A DNA stretch of 64,000 bases from Tragulus kanchil (GCA_022376925.1 JAIOJX010000026.1:249919330-249983329), one strand, 5' to 3'; positions 11,230 through 24,344 are shown, counted from the stretch's first letter. Numbers and translations: made by a program. Notes: generated by a model from the letters alone, not told the origin.

Positions 11230-12290
11230 TATAATAAGTCCCAGTAATTTTAAAACAAAGAGTATATATGTGCTGTGTGTGTACACACCTAGGTGTATTT
11301 GTGAAAGAGGGCCTCAGTTTCACACTGTGAATACTTGAAAAGCAGAGGCTAGTGGTAGAGAATCACTCTCATTTTTTATTCACCTCTGTGCTATTTGAAT
11401 TTTACAAGGTCATATGTTCTATTTACCATAAACATATACACGCCTATATGTAGAAAATTAGACAATTATCCATATAATTAAAGTCATTGAGACCTTATTT
11501 ATATATGAAAAATGGAGAAGTCATGGACCTGGTGACTAAATATCTTATTCTTTTAGAATACATACTGGTTATTATTACTTTATTATTTTTCTCTGAGTCT
11601 CCCAGACATGCATATTTTCTTTTTTGTGTTAATTTTTTATTTTTAGACAATTTTTAAAGTGACATGCATGGTTTTTTTTACTAAATATACACAATATTCT
11701 CAAACCTTAGGAAATATATGAAAAATAAATGAGAAATATTTACTTGCTTACTGAATGTTAAAATTTATATTCTGAAATTAGCCTCCAGTCAACATTTCGG
11801 CCTCAGTGCAAGGAAAAAGTACTTGATTAGGCTAAAAACAACTGGGATTTCACATTAAGTTAAGAAAACAGCCTCAATTCTAACTCTGAATTTTTTACTA
11901 TGCATTTATTCTTTTGAAGCTCTGTGTCAGGCCAATTTACAGATGGTCTGGTGAGCCATAGGAAAATAACCCCACTTAGCTCATGAATCATAAACAGTTA
12001 CTGCAAATAGTTATTAATGCGGCTTCTCAAGGCATCTGCTTTACCCCAGGGGAATATTTTACCCATAAGTTTAAATCTTGCTCAAAAGCAAAATAGTAGA
12101 TTGCTGCCCTGCTTATAAGTGAAGCTGCTTCATAATGAAGTCCTTCGGGTACTTCATAATCTAAATTCCTCACCACAAAGAAGGAATAAAATTAATTTCA
12201 TTTTGTACAGAAATTCTGCTCTGTAATTAATAGAGTTTATAAGAAGAATAATGCTCTATGATTTTCACAATTAAACACATTTGAGTACCC
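11230..12290. other. No gene seen; AT-rich single-copy DNA
   Basis: I recognise no repeat family here. The part from about 11880 to 12290 is less AT-biased and looks non-repetitive. Confidence 0.4.
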
Positions 12291-12431
12291 TATAATACTA
12301 GAAGAACTTCACTTCCAGATTTTCTGAAATGCCAGCTGTTAATGGGCAGAATGTTTTCCACCTGTTCTTTAGTGTACTTGAACCTTTTGTTGTATTTAAC
12401 AGATACTAACTAACAAGTTTTGCATTTTCAG

Positions 12432-12538
12432 AAGAACTCACTTACCTCGCATATGCCTACACAGAATTAGTCCTGGATGGCTATGAAATCCTCCGAGGAC
12501 TGAAGAAGCCAAATCAAGTCCTATGCAAACTTATTCAA
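12432..12538 (+). other. Candidate coding exon, gene unknown
   Basis: A 107-base segment is preceded by a consensus branch site TACTAAC at 12404-12410 and the acceptor TTTGCATTTTCAG, 22 bases apart, and followed by the possible donor CAA/GTACTG. One frame is open for 35 codons (starting EELTYLAYAYTELVL with the partial first codon, ending KLIQ) and its codon choice looks protein-like. I do not recognise the protein. Against this, the minus strand has a better donor, GAG/GTAAGTGAG, at 12437-12446, so the exon could be read the other way, or be neither. The same segment recurs at 13530-13636 through duplication 3. Confidence 0.3.
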
Positions 12539-12979
12539 GTACTGTTCAACTTTATTCTAAGGATGTGGTTATTTAATTTCATTGTTTTAGACATGAGAAA
12601 TGTGTTACATACTATGTGTTTTTACAGTGTAACTCAATGTGACTTATTTGTGAATAATATTACACAGAATGAGTATAAGAACACTGAATTTTACAACCCT
12701 TCATAATAAACACATTAGTGATAAAATGACTTCCGAAAATGTTAAAGATGGTTGATACGCTATGCCGTCCATGAAATATCGAGGCTTTGCAGGGAGCAAT
12801 GAATATGAAAGTATTCCCAGAATCCTATTTTAATGAATAGGTTATTTCCATCCCTACCAAACATTTTATTTATGGAAGAGCAAAGTGCTCTCTTTAGTTT
12901 ACATTTTCGCCCTGTGAAGTGGATATTCTGGTAAAGATTGTACTATCCAGAAGATAAGGGCATTGGAAAGATCACTCTA

Positions 12980-13110
12980 CTGGAAATCAGGACAGTGAGT
13001 TCTAGTCAAAGCTCTGCCAAGAACTGGTCAAAGGAAAGTCAACACATAGTTCTCCTTGTCCTCTCGTTTTGTGAAATAAAGGGCTCCAATTAAAAATTTT
13101 CTAAGGTCTC
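12980..13110 (+). repeat. MIR-type element
   Basis: GACAGTGAGTTCTAGTCAAA, GCTCTGCCAAGAACTGG and TAAAGGGCTCCAATT follow the sense MIR order. Repeated at about 14078-14208. Confidence 0.6.
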
Positions 13111-13149
13111 ACTAGGCCTAAAGCAATACAGAATAATGTTTAAAAGACT

Positions 13150-13330
13150 ATCCCAAACCATATATGTATAGCTGTATAAATTTGAGTCAGTTACTAACTT
13201 TTTGTGCCTTAGTTTTCTCACTATAAAAATCAAGATAATAATAATATCTACTTCAATGGATTACTGGGAGTTATCAATGAACTAAATGTATCAAGACCTT
13301 AACATATTCTCAATAATAATGATGGCAATC
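13150..13330 (+). repeat. MIR element
   Basis: TTTGAGTCAGTTACTAACTT, then CCTTAGTTTTCTCACTATAA and AATCAAGATAATAATAATAT are the sense MIR core. Repeated at about 14248-14428 and 15442-15622. Confidence 0.75.
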
Positions 13331-13529
13331 ATGAAGATGATGATTGCAGTGGTGGTGGTGATAACTATGATTTTACAAATGGAGTTTACTTCACTTCCAT
13401 AATACTAGAAGAACTTTTCTTTTGAAATGCCAGCTGTTAATGGGCAGAATGTTTTCCACCTGTTCTTTAGTGTACTTGAACCTTTTGTTGTATTTAACAG
13501 ATACTAACTAACAAGTTTTGCATTTTCAG

Positions 13530-13636
13530 AAGAACTCACTTACCTCGCATATGCCTACACAGAATTAGTCCTGGATGGCTATGAAATCCTCCGAGGACTG
13601 AAGAAGCCAAATCAAGTCCTATGCAAACTTATTCAA
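13530..13636 (+). other. Candidate exon, duplicated copy
   Basis: Identical to 12432-12538, including branch site and acceptor; it arises from duplication 3. Confidence 0.3.
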
Positions 13637-14543
13637 GTACTGTTCAACTTTATTCTAAGGATGTGGTTATTTAATTTCATTGTTTTAGACATGAGAAATG
13701 TGTTACATACTATGTGTTTTTACAGTGTAACTCAATGTGACTTATTTGTGAATAATATTACACAGAATGAGTATAAGAACACTGAATTTTACAACCCTTC
13801 ATAATAAACACATTAGTGATAAAATGACTTCCGAAAATGTTAAAGATGGTTGATACGCTATGCCGTCCATGAAATATCGAGGCTTTGCAGGGAGCAATGA
13901 ATATGAAAGTATTCCCAGAATCCTATTTTAATGAATAGGTTATTTCCATCCCTACCAAACATTTTATTTATGGAAGAGCAAAGTGCTCTCTTTAGTTTAC
14001 ATTTTCGCCCTGTGAAGTGGATATTCTGGTAAAGATTGTACTATCCAGAAGATAAGGGCATTGGAAAGATCACTCTACTGGAAATCAGGACAGTGAGTTC
14101 TAGTCAAAGCTCTGCCAAGAACTGGTCAAAGGAAAGTCAACACATAGTTCTCCTTGTCCTCTCGTTTTGTGAAATAAAGGGCTCCAATTAAAAATTTTCT
14201 AAGGTCTCACTAGGCCTAAAGCAATACAGAATAATGTTTAAAAGACTATCCCAAACCATATATGTATAGCTGTATAAATTTGAGTCAGTTACTAACTTTT
14301 TGTGCCTTAGTTTTCTCACTATAAAAATCAAGATAATAATAATATCTACTTCAATGGATTACTGGGAGTTATCAATGAACTAAATGTATCAAGACCTTAA
14401 CATATTCTCAATAATAATGATGGCAATCATGAAGATGATGATTGCAGTGGTGGTGGTGATAACTATGATTTTACAAATGGAGCATTATGAAAGAAAAAGG
14501 CAAGGTAAAAATATTTGGATTATCTACAAACTGTATAAAATTC

Positions 14544-14868
14544 GTGGGACTTCTCTGGTAGCTTAGTGGTAAAGAGTTCCCTTGCCAATGCAGGAGACAC
14601 AGGTTCAATCCCTGATCCGGGAAGATTCCACATGCTGCAGCGCACCAAAGCCCATGAGCCACGACTGTTGGGCCTGTGCTCTAGAGCCTCAGAGCTGCAA
14701 TTATTGAGCCCATGTGCCACAACTGCACAACTCCAGGGCCCATGTGCCCTGGAGCCTGAGTTCCATGACAAGGTCCCCACTCCCTGCAACTAAAGAAGAG
14801 TCTGCAGCAGCAGTGAAAGCCCAGAATAACCAAAAATGAATAAATCAAGATTTCATTATTAAAAAAAA
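14544..14868 (+). mobile_element. CHR-type tRNA-Glu SINE with 16-bp TSD
   Basis: The head GTGGGACTTCTCTGGTAGCT and GGTTCAATCCCTGATCCGG is followed by repeats of GAGCCxxxxGCCACAACTG type and an A-rich tail. The perfect target-site duplication AAACTGTATAAAATTC lies at 14528-14543 and 14869-14884. Confidence 0.9.
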
Positions 14869-15737
14869 AAACTGTATAAAATTCTAGAAAATACAAAATG
14901 TGATTATACACAGTGGTGAAAAGACTTTCAATTGAGAAACTTTGTAAGTCTCATCTATGTTTATAATTTTTAAACTACTTGTGCCTTACATATTTAATCA
15001 TTATGTAAACCCCTGATTCTGTTGTTTTAAATACAAAATTACATTAAACTTAAACATCTGATTTTAAGAAGAAACACTGAAAAAGAGTCAAATAAATTCT
15101 TTCATTAGATATATACTTTGAGAGTGATACCACATCTATTATTCCTTGCATTATTCTTATCTAGTGATAACCCTAGTACATATTTCTCTCACCATCGTAA
15201 CTCAGAGACAGATGTTTTCTGTTATTCGGTTGTAAAAATGTTAACCTTTAAAGAGTGGGTAACTTATCAAAATGAGTTATAAAACACGAGACCAACCTTT
15301 AGAACAGGTAAATATGAGTCAAGAGATCTGCATTGTATTTCTCCTCATTTTGTCTTAGTTTGGTGCCCTTGGTCAAAATTCTACATTGTTCTGTGTCCTA
15401 AGGTCTCAAGCAAAGCAATACAGAATAATGTTTAAAAGACTATCCCAAACCATATATGTATAGCTGTATAAATTTGAGTCAGTTACTAACTTTTTGTGCC
15501 TTAGATTTCTCACTATAATAATCAAGATAATAATAATATCTACTTCAATGGATTACTGGGAGTTATCAATGAACTAAATGTATCAAGACCTTAACATATT
15601 CTCAATAATAATGATGGCAATCATGAAGATGATGATTGCAGTGGTGGTGGTGATAACTATGATTTTACAAATGGAGCATTATGAAAGAAAAAGGCAAGGT
15701 AAAAATATTTGGATTATCTACAAACTGTATAAAATTC

Positions 15738-16059
15738 GTGGGACTTCTCTGGTAGCTTAGTGGTAAAGAGTTCCCTTGCCAATGCAGGAGACACAGGTTC
15801 AATCCCTGATCCGGGAAGATTCCACATGCTGCAGCGCACCAAAGCCCATGAGCCACGACTGTTGGGCCTGTGCTCTAGAGCCTCAGAGCTGCAATTATTG
15901 AGCCCATGTGCCACAACTGCACAACTCCAGGGCCCATGTGCCCTGGAGCCTGAGTTCCATGACAAGGTCCCCACTCCCTGCAACTAAAGAAGAGTCTGCA
16001 GCAGCAGTGAAAGCCCAGAATAACCAAAAATGAATAAATCAAGATTTCATTATTAAAGA
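15738..16059 (+). mobile_element. CHR-type SINE (duplication 4, copy B)
   Basis: Same element as 14544-14868 with a shorter, interrupted A-tail; the 16-bp TSD recurs at 15722-15737 and 16060-16075. Confidence 0.9.
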
Positions 16060-16599
16060 AAACTGTATAAAATTCTAGAAAATACAAAATGTGATTATAC
16101 ACAGTGGTGAAAAGACTTTCAATTGAGAAACTTTGTAAGTCTCATCTATGTTTATAATTTTTAAACTACTTGTGCCTTACATATTTAATCATTATGTAAA
16201 CCCCTGATTCTGTTGTTTTAAATACAAAATTACATTAAACTTAAACATCTGATTTTAAGAAGAAACACTGAAAAAGAGTCAAATAAATTCTTTCATTAGA
16301 TATATACTTTGAGAGTGATACCACATCTATTATTCCTTGCATTATTCTTATCTAGTGATAACCCTAGTACATATTTCTCTCACCATCGTAACTCAGAGAC
16401 AGATGTTTTCTGTTATTCGGTTGTAAAAATGTTAACCTTTAAAGAGTGGGTAACTTATCAAAATGAGTTATAAAAACACGAGACCAACCTTTAGAACAGG
16501 TAAATATGAGTCAAGAGATCTGCATTGTATTTCTCCTCATTTTGTCTTAGTTTGGTGCCCTTGGTCAAAATTCTACATTGTTCTGTGTCCATTTAAGTA

Positions 16600-17567
16600 A
16601 TTCTTAAAAGTGGCAAGAATACTACACATCCGTTTCCTATATTATTCAAAGAAAATCAAGAATTTGTAGTTGACATCTCACCTTCAGATTCAAAGATACA
16701 CTTTTCCTTAGGTAATTAACAGATTATAATTCTTCAAAATATCGAAATGAAGTCTTCCTGGTATCCTTTTTCACATCCTCTTTTTCCCTCTCCAGAACAG
16801 AGCGACCACTGGATAGTATTTTGTAAATCTATTGTGAGAAATATTTAGTCACATACTCCTAATAATAATAATAATAATAATAAAGATTCTTCATGAGTTA
16901 ATAAAGTAAACTGGGAATGGAAGTTTCCTAACAAATCCTCCATAATTCCTCTGCCTCAGTGGCTAGCAATTTCTTACTTGAATTTAGCGTGCCCATCTGT
17001 TCCCCTTCTGCTTTGTAGGGCCTCCTTTCTTACTAGAGTAATGTTCCCTGGAGAAACCTGGTATAGTGACTGACAACATGAAGCAATTTAGGCAAACTTC
17101 TTGTCAAAAGATGGTGAATCTCTAGCTTGATGTTTTCCACCTCAAGTCTATGTCCCTGGGAAACGGATGGTGTAAGATTAGAAGCCACTGTCATGAGATT
17201 TGCAGAAACTCTGCCTTTAATGATTGTCTGAGGCATTAACATGTGAGAGCCACGTACACCAACCCAGGAGAAATGAGAGGGGGTGGAGCAAAAGGGAAAA
17301 GGATGCAGCTACTTCCAATAAAAAGTATGGTGGTTTTGAAAACAGACAAGTTCAATCAAGCTCTTCATGGGAAGGCAAATCAAATGTGTTTTTTCAAAAA
17401 ACTCTTGAACACATTTTCTGCACTATTTTCCAGTGGATAAAATCAGCCTTCAGCAAAAGTATTAGCATGCTTTCTGGGGGTAATCTAATCTTCTTTTGTT
17501 CATTCAATGCCCAAGGATACACAGCGTTTCTTTTTTAATTTACTGTAAGCTGCAGGCAGATAGTCAA
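16600..17567. other. No gene seen; single-copy DNA
   Basis: Apart from the AAT repeat I recognise nothing. A 104-codon frame at 17224-17538 has no family features and is probably chance. Confidence 0.4.
16860..16882. repeat. (AAT)n microsatellite
   Basis: Seven to eight AAT units; repeated at 17957-17979 by duplication 5. Confidence 0.95.
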
Positions 17568-19129
17568 AATTGATGTGAGACCAACCTTTAGAACAGGTAA
17601 ATATGAGTCAAGAGATCTGCATTGTATTTCTCCTCATTTTGTCTTAGTTTGGTGCCCTTGGTCAAAATTCTACATTGTTCTGTGTCCATTTAAGTAATTC
17701 TTAAAAGTGGCAAGAATACTACACATCCGTTTCCTATATTATTCAAAGAAAATCAAGAATTTGTAGTTGACATCTCACCTTCAGATTCAAAGATACACTT
17801 TTCCTTAGGTAATTAACAGATTATAATTCTTCAAAATATCGAAATGAAGTCTTCCTGGTATCCTTTTTCACATCCTCTTTTTCCCTCTCCAGAACAGAGC
17901 GACCACTGGATAGTATTTTGTAAATCTATTGTGAGAAATATTTAGTCACATACTCCTAATAATAATAATAATAATAATAAAGATTCTTCATGAGTTAATA
18001 AAGTAAACTGGGAATGGAAGTTTCCTAACAAATCCTCCATAATTCCTCTGCCTCAGTGGCTAGCAATTTCTTACTTGAATTTAGCGTGCCCATCTGTTCC
18101 CCTTCTGCTTTGTAGGGCCTCCTTTCTTACTAGAGTAATGTTCCCTGGAGAAACCTGGTATAGTGACTGACAACATGAAGCAATTTAGGCAAACTTCTTG
18201 TCAAAAGATGGTGAATCTCTAGCTTGATGTTTTCCACCTCAAGTCTATGTCCCTGGGAAACGGATGGTGTAAGATTAGAAGCCACTGTCATGAGATTTGC
18301 AGAAACTCTGCCTTTAATGATTGTCTGAGGCATTAACATGTGAGAGCCACGTACACCAACCCAGGAGAAATGAGAGGGGGTGGAGCAAAAGGGAAAAGGA
18401 TGCAGCTACTTCCAATAAAAAGTATGGTGGTTTTGAAAACAGACAAGTTCAATCAAGCTCTTCATGGGAAGGCAAATCAAATGTGTTTTTTCAAAAAACT
18501 CTTGAACACATTTTCTGCACTATTTTCCAGTGGATAAAATCAGCCTTCAGCAAAAGTATTAGCATGCTTTCTGGGGGTAATCTAATCTTCTTTTGTTCAT
18601 TCAATGCCCAAGGATACACAGCGTTTCTTTTTTAATTTACTGTAAGCTGCAGGCAGATAGTCAATTGTGTTAAAATTCTGTATGAGATAAGAGTAAATTG
18701 GTTGAAAGCGAGGGCCTGAATTGTTTTCCTGTAAATAAAGTACAAGAGCTTTAGTAAATAGACTCAGTAACTTCTTTTTTGGATACTCAAAGTTTATTTT
18801 TACTTATTGGATGAATGTTGTTTTTTCAAAATTTGAGATTCTTCAGTTAGCTGCTGTGGCTAATGAGCATGCTTGCCATGGCCTTACAGCTGTGTAGTCC
18901 TCTCCATGTCTGTCATATCTGTCACAAAGTGTAAACATTTAGGGCAAAAGTTCTGCCTAAGCCATTTCACAGAGGTCCTACTCAGCACAGGCTGTATAGC
19001 ATGTGCACTCTTCAAGCCAAGTTAAAAGCAATAAGAGAGTCAAAACAACAAAAACAACTCAAATTTGTTGATAAATGAAATCCTCATCTCTCCATTTGGT
19101 ATAAAACATTTATTCATTCACCTTATACT

Positions 19130-19205
19130 GTGGACACTGAATACAGTGTCTAGCACAATGAACATTAGTTACCTTCATCATTATTTGCTGACAATGAATT
19201 AATAA
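19130..19205 (+). repeat. Short L2-like 3' fragment
   Basis: GAATACAGTGTCTAGCACAA followed by an AATTAATAAA-type end resembles the L2 3' terminus. Repeated at about 20233-20308. Confidence 0.4.
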
Positions 19206-19229
19206 AGGAGGATATTTTACCCAAAATAG

Positions 19230-19390
19230 CATGGCATAGTGGTTCAGTTCCTCATTCTCTGAGAGATTGTTTCCTTATTAGTAAATGGAGTAAATAGATT
19301 TAATCCTACAAAGTCATCGCAAGGAGTAACTGAAAAAACATGTGCTAATGCAGGACCTAGTGCAGAGCAGGTGCCTTTTGCTAAACTAGA
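19230..19390 (+). repeat. MIR-type element
   Basis: GCATAGTGGTTCAGTTCCTC, TTAGTAAATGGAGTAAATAG and GACCTAGTGCAGAGCAGGTG follow the sense MIR order. Repeated at 20333-20493, with its end again at 21517. Confidence 0.55.
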
Positions 19391-20455
19391 TCTTTGAAAC
19401 TTTTTAAATCAATGAATAAGCAAGGAAAGGGATGAATTCCACTTTTTCCAAAAGATTATTTGGATCAGTGCAGCCTGCCTTGACAAGAGGTGATGGACTT
19501 TCCCTTCACATGGAGAACATTTTTTAGGCAGTCTTCACTCCCCATACATGGAAGTTGAATTTAAAACAGAAAAGAATTTGCTGAGAAAAACTTGCTGTAG
19601 TCCAGAATGTTAAACCCATTTGTATGTTTCCTAGGCTCTGGGGTACTGAGTCATCCAAGGGTATTGAGATCACGACTAACATTGAGGTCTCTAAATCCAC
19701 TTGGACCTGTAGCCTCAATCCTGTCCAGCTGAAAGCCTGCTTCAGTGAATCTATGAGTAGAGATATAATTGGTTAAAATTCTGTATGAGATAAGAGTAAA
19801 TTGGTTGAAAGCGAGGGCCTGAATTGTTTTCCTGTAAATAAAGTACAAGAGCTTTAGTAAATAGACTCAGTAACTTCTTTTTTGGATACTCAAAGTTTAT
19901 TTTTACTTATTGGATGAATGTTGTTTTTTCAAAATTTGAGATTCTTCAGTTAGCTGCTGTGGCTAATGAGCATGCTTGCCATGGCCTTACAGCTGTGTAG
20001 TCCTCTCCATGTCTGTCATATCTGTCACAAAGTGTAAACATTTAGGGCAAAAGTTCTGCCTAAGCCATTTCACAGAGGTCCTACTCAGCACAGGCTGTAT
20101 AGCATGTGCACTCTTCAAGCCAAGTTAAAAGCAATAAGAGAGTCAAAACAACAAAAACAACTCAAATTTGTTGATAAATGAAATCCTCATCTCTCCATTT
20201 GGTATAAAACATTTATTCATTCACCTTATACTGTGGACACTGAATACAGTGTCTAGCACAATGAACATTAGTTACCTTCATCATTATTTGCTGACAATGA
20301 ATTAATAAAGGAGGATATTTTACCCAAAATAGCATGGCATAGTGGTTCAGTTCCTCATTCTCTGAGAGATTGTTTCCTTATTAGTAAATGGAGTAAATAG
20401 ATTTAATCCTACAAAGTCATCGCAAGGAGTAACTGAAAAAACATGTGCTAATGCA

Positions 20456-22575
20456 GGACCTAGTGCAGAGCAGGTGCCTTTTGCTAAACTAGATCTTTGA
20501 AACTTTTTAAATCAATGAATAAGCAAGGAAAGGGATGAATTCCACTTTTTCCAAAAGATTATTTGGATCAGTGCAGCCTGCCTTGACAAGAGGTGATGGA
20601 CTTTCCCTTCACATGGAGAACATTTTTTAGGCAGTCTTCACTCCCCATACATGGAAGTTGAATTTAAAACAGAAAAGAATTTGCTGAGAAAAACTTGCTG
20701 TAGTCCAGAATGTTAAACCCATTTGTATGTTTCCTAGGCTCTGGGGTACTGAGTCATCCAAGGGTATTGAGATCACGACTAACATTGAGGTCTCTAAATC
20801 CACTTGGACCTGTAGCCTCAATCCTGTCCAGCTGAAAGCCTGCTTCAGTGAATCTATACAATCTGTATCCTATTGCAAGGGTCTGAAGATCGATTTTGGA
20901 GTAGCCAAATTTCTTGTTTCTCTCTCTTTGTTTTCCTTTTAGACTTAAGTTTGAATTTAACTGACATTTGAATCTGCATCAGGCAAATGGTAAAGTGAGA
21001 TAAACAAAATAATGTCCAAATCAATCAAACTTATCAATTATTAGGTATTCAAATGGGTGTAGTAAGGGCAGGCAGAGTTGACATCAAAACCATGGTTTCT
21101 AAACCAACCCTGTCCCCTGCTACAGTGCTGAACTGAGAGTGATTAGGACTATTCTTCTCTGATTCCAAAATATACAAAGTGTACCTTGTCTAAATTAATA
21201 AGCTAAGATTTTAGAGTGTTCTTTTCTCTTTGACAAAAAGATCTGAACCCAAGGTTAGTGAAACAAAAATCTTGAGCAAAACAACAGCAACCAAAACAGG
21301 CAGACAAACCAAACCAACTACTTGTGTGTTCCTCACCATGACAAAATGTTACGGTGATGCAACTGAGGGGAGATTTATTAAATTTCCCAGGTTGACACAC
21401 TAGAACCGCTCATTTACCGGCAACAAAAGGGCACTCTGTGTCCATGACTCCGGCTTTATTTTGGATTGTTTGGGCAGGAAAATATATTTGCTCTAAAGAC
21501 GAACACCATGTGCTATGGACCTAGTGCAGAGCAGGTGCCTTTTGCTAAACTAGATCTTTGAAACTTTAAATCAATGAATAAGCAAGGAAAGGGATGAATT
21601 CCACTTTTCCAAAGATTATTTGGATCAGTGCAGCCTGCCTTGACAAGAGGTGATGGACTTTCCCTTCACATGGAGAACATTTTTAGGCAGTCTTCACTCC
21701 CCATACATGGAAGTTGAATTTAAAACAGAAAAGAATTTGCTGAGAAAAACTTGCTGTAGTCCAGAATGTTAAACCCATTTGTATGTTTCCTAGGCTCTGG
21801 GGTACTGAGTCATCCAAGGGTATTGAGATCACGACTAACATTGAGGTCTCTAAATCCACTTGGACCTGTAGCCTCAATCCTGTCCAGCTGAAAGCCTGCT
21901 TCAGTGAATCTATACAATCTGTATCCTATTGCAAGGGTCTGAAGATCGATTTTGGAGTAGCCAAATTTCTTGTTTCTCTCTCTTTGTTTTCCTTTTAGAC
22001 TTAAGTTTGAATTTAACTGACATTTGAATCTGCATCAGGCAAATGGTAAAGTGAGATAAACAAAATAATGTCCAAATCAATCAAACTTATCAATTATTAG
22101 GTATTCAAATGGGTGTAGTAAGGGCAGGCAGAGTTGACATCAAAACCATGGTTTCTAAACCAACCCTGTCCCCTGCTACAGTGCTGAACTGAGAGTGATT
22201 AGGACTATTCTTCTCTGATTCCAAAATATACAAAGTGTACCTTGTCTAAATTAATAAGCTAAGATTTTAGAGTGTTCTTTTCTCTTTGACAAAAAGATCT
22301 GAACCCAAGGTTAGTGAAACAAAAATCTTGAGCAAAACAACAGCAACCAAAACAGGCAGACAAACCAAACCAACTACTTGTGTGTTCCTCACCATGACAA
22401 AATGTTACGGTGATGCAACTGAGGGGAGATTTATTAAATTTCCCAGGTTGACACACTAGAACCGCTCATTTACCGGCAACAAAAGGGCACTCTGTGTCCA
22501 TGACTCCGGCTTTTTATTTTGGATTGTTTGGGCAGGGAAAATATATTTGCTCTAAAGACGAACACCATGTGCTAT
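20456..22575. repeat. Direct tandem duplication 7
   Basis: Copy A is 20456-21516 and copy B 21517-22575. Copy B differs mainly in homopolymer lengths: T-runs are shorter near its start and longer near 22512. The segment 20456-20857 is present three times (also at 19353 and 21517). Confidence 0.93.
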
Positions 22576-22785
22576 TGGAGACATTCATTGCCTTGCCTCT
22601 AAGTAACTTACAGAATATTCTACAGCTCTCACTGGTATTCACAGAAAGCATTGTGTGATGGCAATCAACCTATTTGTTTTGTCGGAACAGGCTCTTCCAT
22701 GCTGCCTTATGGCTCAATATGATTGTCACAAGGTTCCAGGAATTGTCCCCAGTGCAATGTTGCAGGAGTAACAGAAAAATAGTTG
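20858..22785. other. No gene seen; single-copy DNA
   Basis: I recognise no repeat family or exon in this stretch, which is partly present twice through duplication 7. Confidence 0.4.
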
Positions 22786-22789
22786 TTTT

Positions 22790-22808
22790 TATTATTATTA
22801 TTATTATT
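22790..22808. repeat. (ATT)n microsatellite
   Basis: About six ATT units, located at the left edge of duplication 8; absent from copy B. Confidence 0.9.
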
Positions 22809-23221
22809 TGACATGGTTTTCATGTTAGAGCCACCAAAACATATTATGGATAGCAGATAACTTTTTTTAAAAAATTCCTCTACCTCTCCCATACAAAACC
22901 ATTAGTACCAACTACAGACACAGGGGAAAAGAAAACAGAAACAGTAAGATGGACACAGAGTGGATATTTTTGTCACAGCACTGAGGCATGTAATAACACA
23001 GCAACTGCTTCCAACCAGCCCCACCATTCACCCAGAGCCCCTCTTGGATTCAGACAACGCTCTCAATTCACCTCCTTTAAATTATGTAGTTGCCTATTAG
23101 TGTGATAGGAGTTGTTCTTGGAGTTTCTCTGGCCCCACAATACTCACCTTGTTAGTTTTCATAGTTTCACGATTCTACTGTTGAGGTTTTTATACTTATG
23201 GTTCTTTTTCTCTTTTCAAAG

Positions 23222-23543
23222 ATTTATATATCTCTGTATTTTTTTATTTATTTTTGGCTGTGCTGGGTCTTCAGCTGCATGCTGGCTTTTCTCTAGTTGC
23301 ACCATTGAGGGGCTATGCAGATTTTTCATTGCAGTGGTGAGCACAGGCTTGTTGCAGAGAACAGACTCTAGGGTGTTTGGACTTCAGTAGTTGTGACTCC
23401 TGGGCTCTTGAACACAGGCTCAGTAGTTGCAGCCCAGGGGTTTAGCTGCTCTGGGGAAGGTGGGATCTTCATGGAGCAAGGATAAAACCCATGTCCCCTG
23501 TATTGGCAGGCAGATTCTCAACCACTGGACCACCAGGGAAGCC
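23222..23543 (-). mobile_element. CHR-type SINE
   Basis: The antisense CHR order runs from TTTTTGGCTGTGCTGGGTCT through CAGTAGTTGTGACTCCTGGG to GGACCACCAGGGAAGCCC. Confidence 0.88.
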
Positions 23544-24344
23544 CTTTCCTTGACGTTCTGAAGTATGGTATGTTTGCATAACGATGCACCTGAAACCCAT
23601 GAATGTTAGGCCACCATCTAAACTTTCTGCACATCTTAGAGGCAATGTCTTCTCAAGAGTGAGTTCTTTGAGAGGTCTCCTCAGTCTCCAAAGGCATCTA
23701 AATCAGTCTTCTCCAACCTTGATGTATCATGAATCACCTGAAAATCTTGTTACCACATGGTTTCTGATTCAATAGGTCTGGGATTGGGTCCAAGATTTCT
23801 ATATTCACAGTAAGTTTTTTGATGCAATTGTCTCTGATTCACAAACCACACTTGGAGCAGCAAGCTTCTAGATTCTTCCCAAGGTCTCCCAGACTGGGGC
23901 ACAAGATCAGGGGCCAGCAAACTTTTTTTTCTTGTAACGAATGCCATGTTAGAGCCACCAAAACATATTATGGATAGCAGATAACTTTTTTTAAAAAATT
24001 CCTCTACCTCTCCCATACAAAACCATTAGTACCAACTACAGACACAGGGGAAAAGAAAACAGAAACAGTAAGATGGACACAGAGTGGATATTTTTGTCAC
24101 AGCACTGAGGCATGTAATAACACAGCAACTGCTTCCAACCAGCCCCACCATTCACCCAGAGCCCCTCTTGGATTCAGACAACGCTCTCAATTCACCTCCT
24201 TTAAATTATGTAGTTGCCTATTAGTGTGATAGGAGTTGTTCTTGGAGTTTCTCTGGCCCCACAATACTCACCTTGTTAGTTTTCATAGTTTCACGATTCT
24301 ACTGTTGAGGTTTTTATACTTATGGTTCTTTTCTCTTTTCAAAG

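Larger units (their letters stand above)
12292..14482. repeat. Direct tandem duplication 3
   Basis: Copy A is 12292-13384 and copy B 13399-14482. Copy B has a 9-base deletion near its start; after that the offset is 1098. Filler 13385-13398. The candidate exon at 12432 and MIR elements are inside the unit. Confidence 0.93.
14200..16590. repeat. Direct tandem duplication 4
   Basis: Copy A is 14200-15398 and copy B 15399-16590, abutting directly. Differences are a 5-base deletion near the start, a shortened A-run (about 14861 versus 16053) and a few substitutions. It overlaps duplication 3, so 14200-14482 exists three times (also at 13102 and 15399). Confidence 0.93.
16480..18664. repeat. Direct tandem duplication 5 (1088 bp)
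   Basis: Copy A is 16480-17567 and copy B 17577-18664, with a constant offset of 1097 and no difference seen. Filler 17568-17576 (AATTGATGT). About 110 bases at the left end also occur in duplication 4, giving three copies (15286, 16480, 17577). Confidence 0.95.
18669..20857. repeat. Direct tandem duplication 6 (1086 bp)
   Basis: Copy A is 18669-19754 and copy B 19772-20857, with constant offset 1103. The filler 19755-19771 resembles a corrupted version of the sequence just upstream of copy A. Confidence 0.95.

Noticed and set aside
17224..17538. 104-codon ORF and its copy at 18321-18635
   Set aside because: No family features; the repetition is due to duplication 5, so it is not evidence of conservation.
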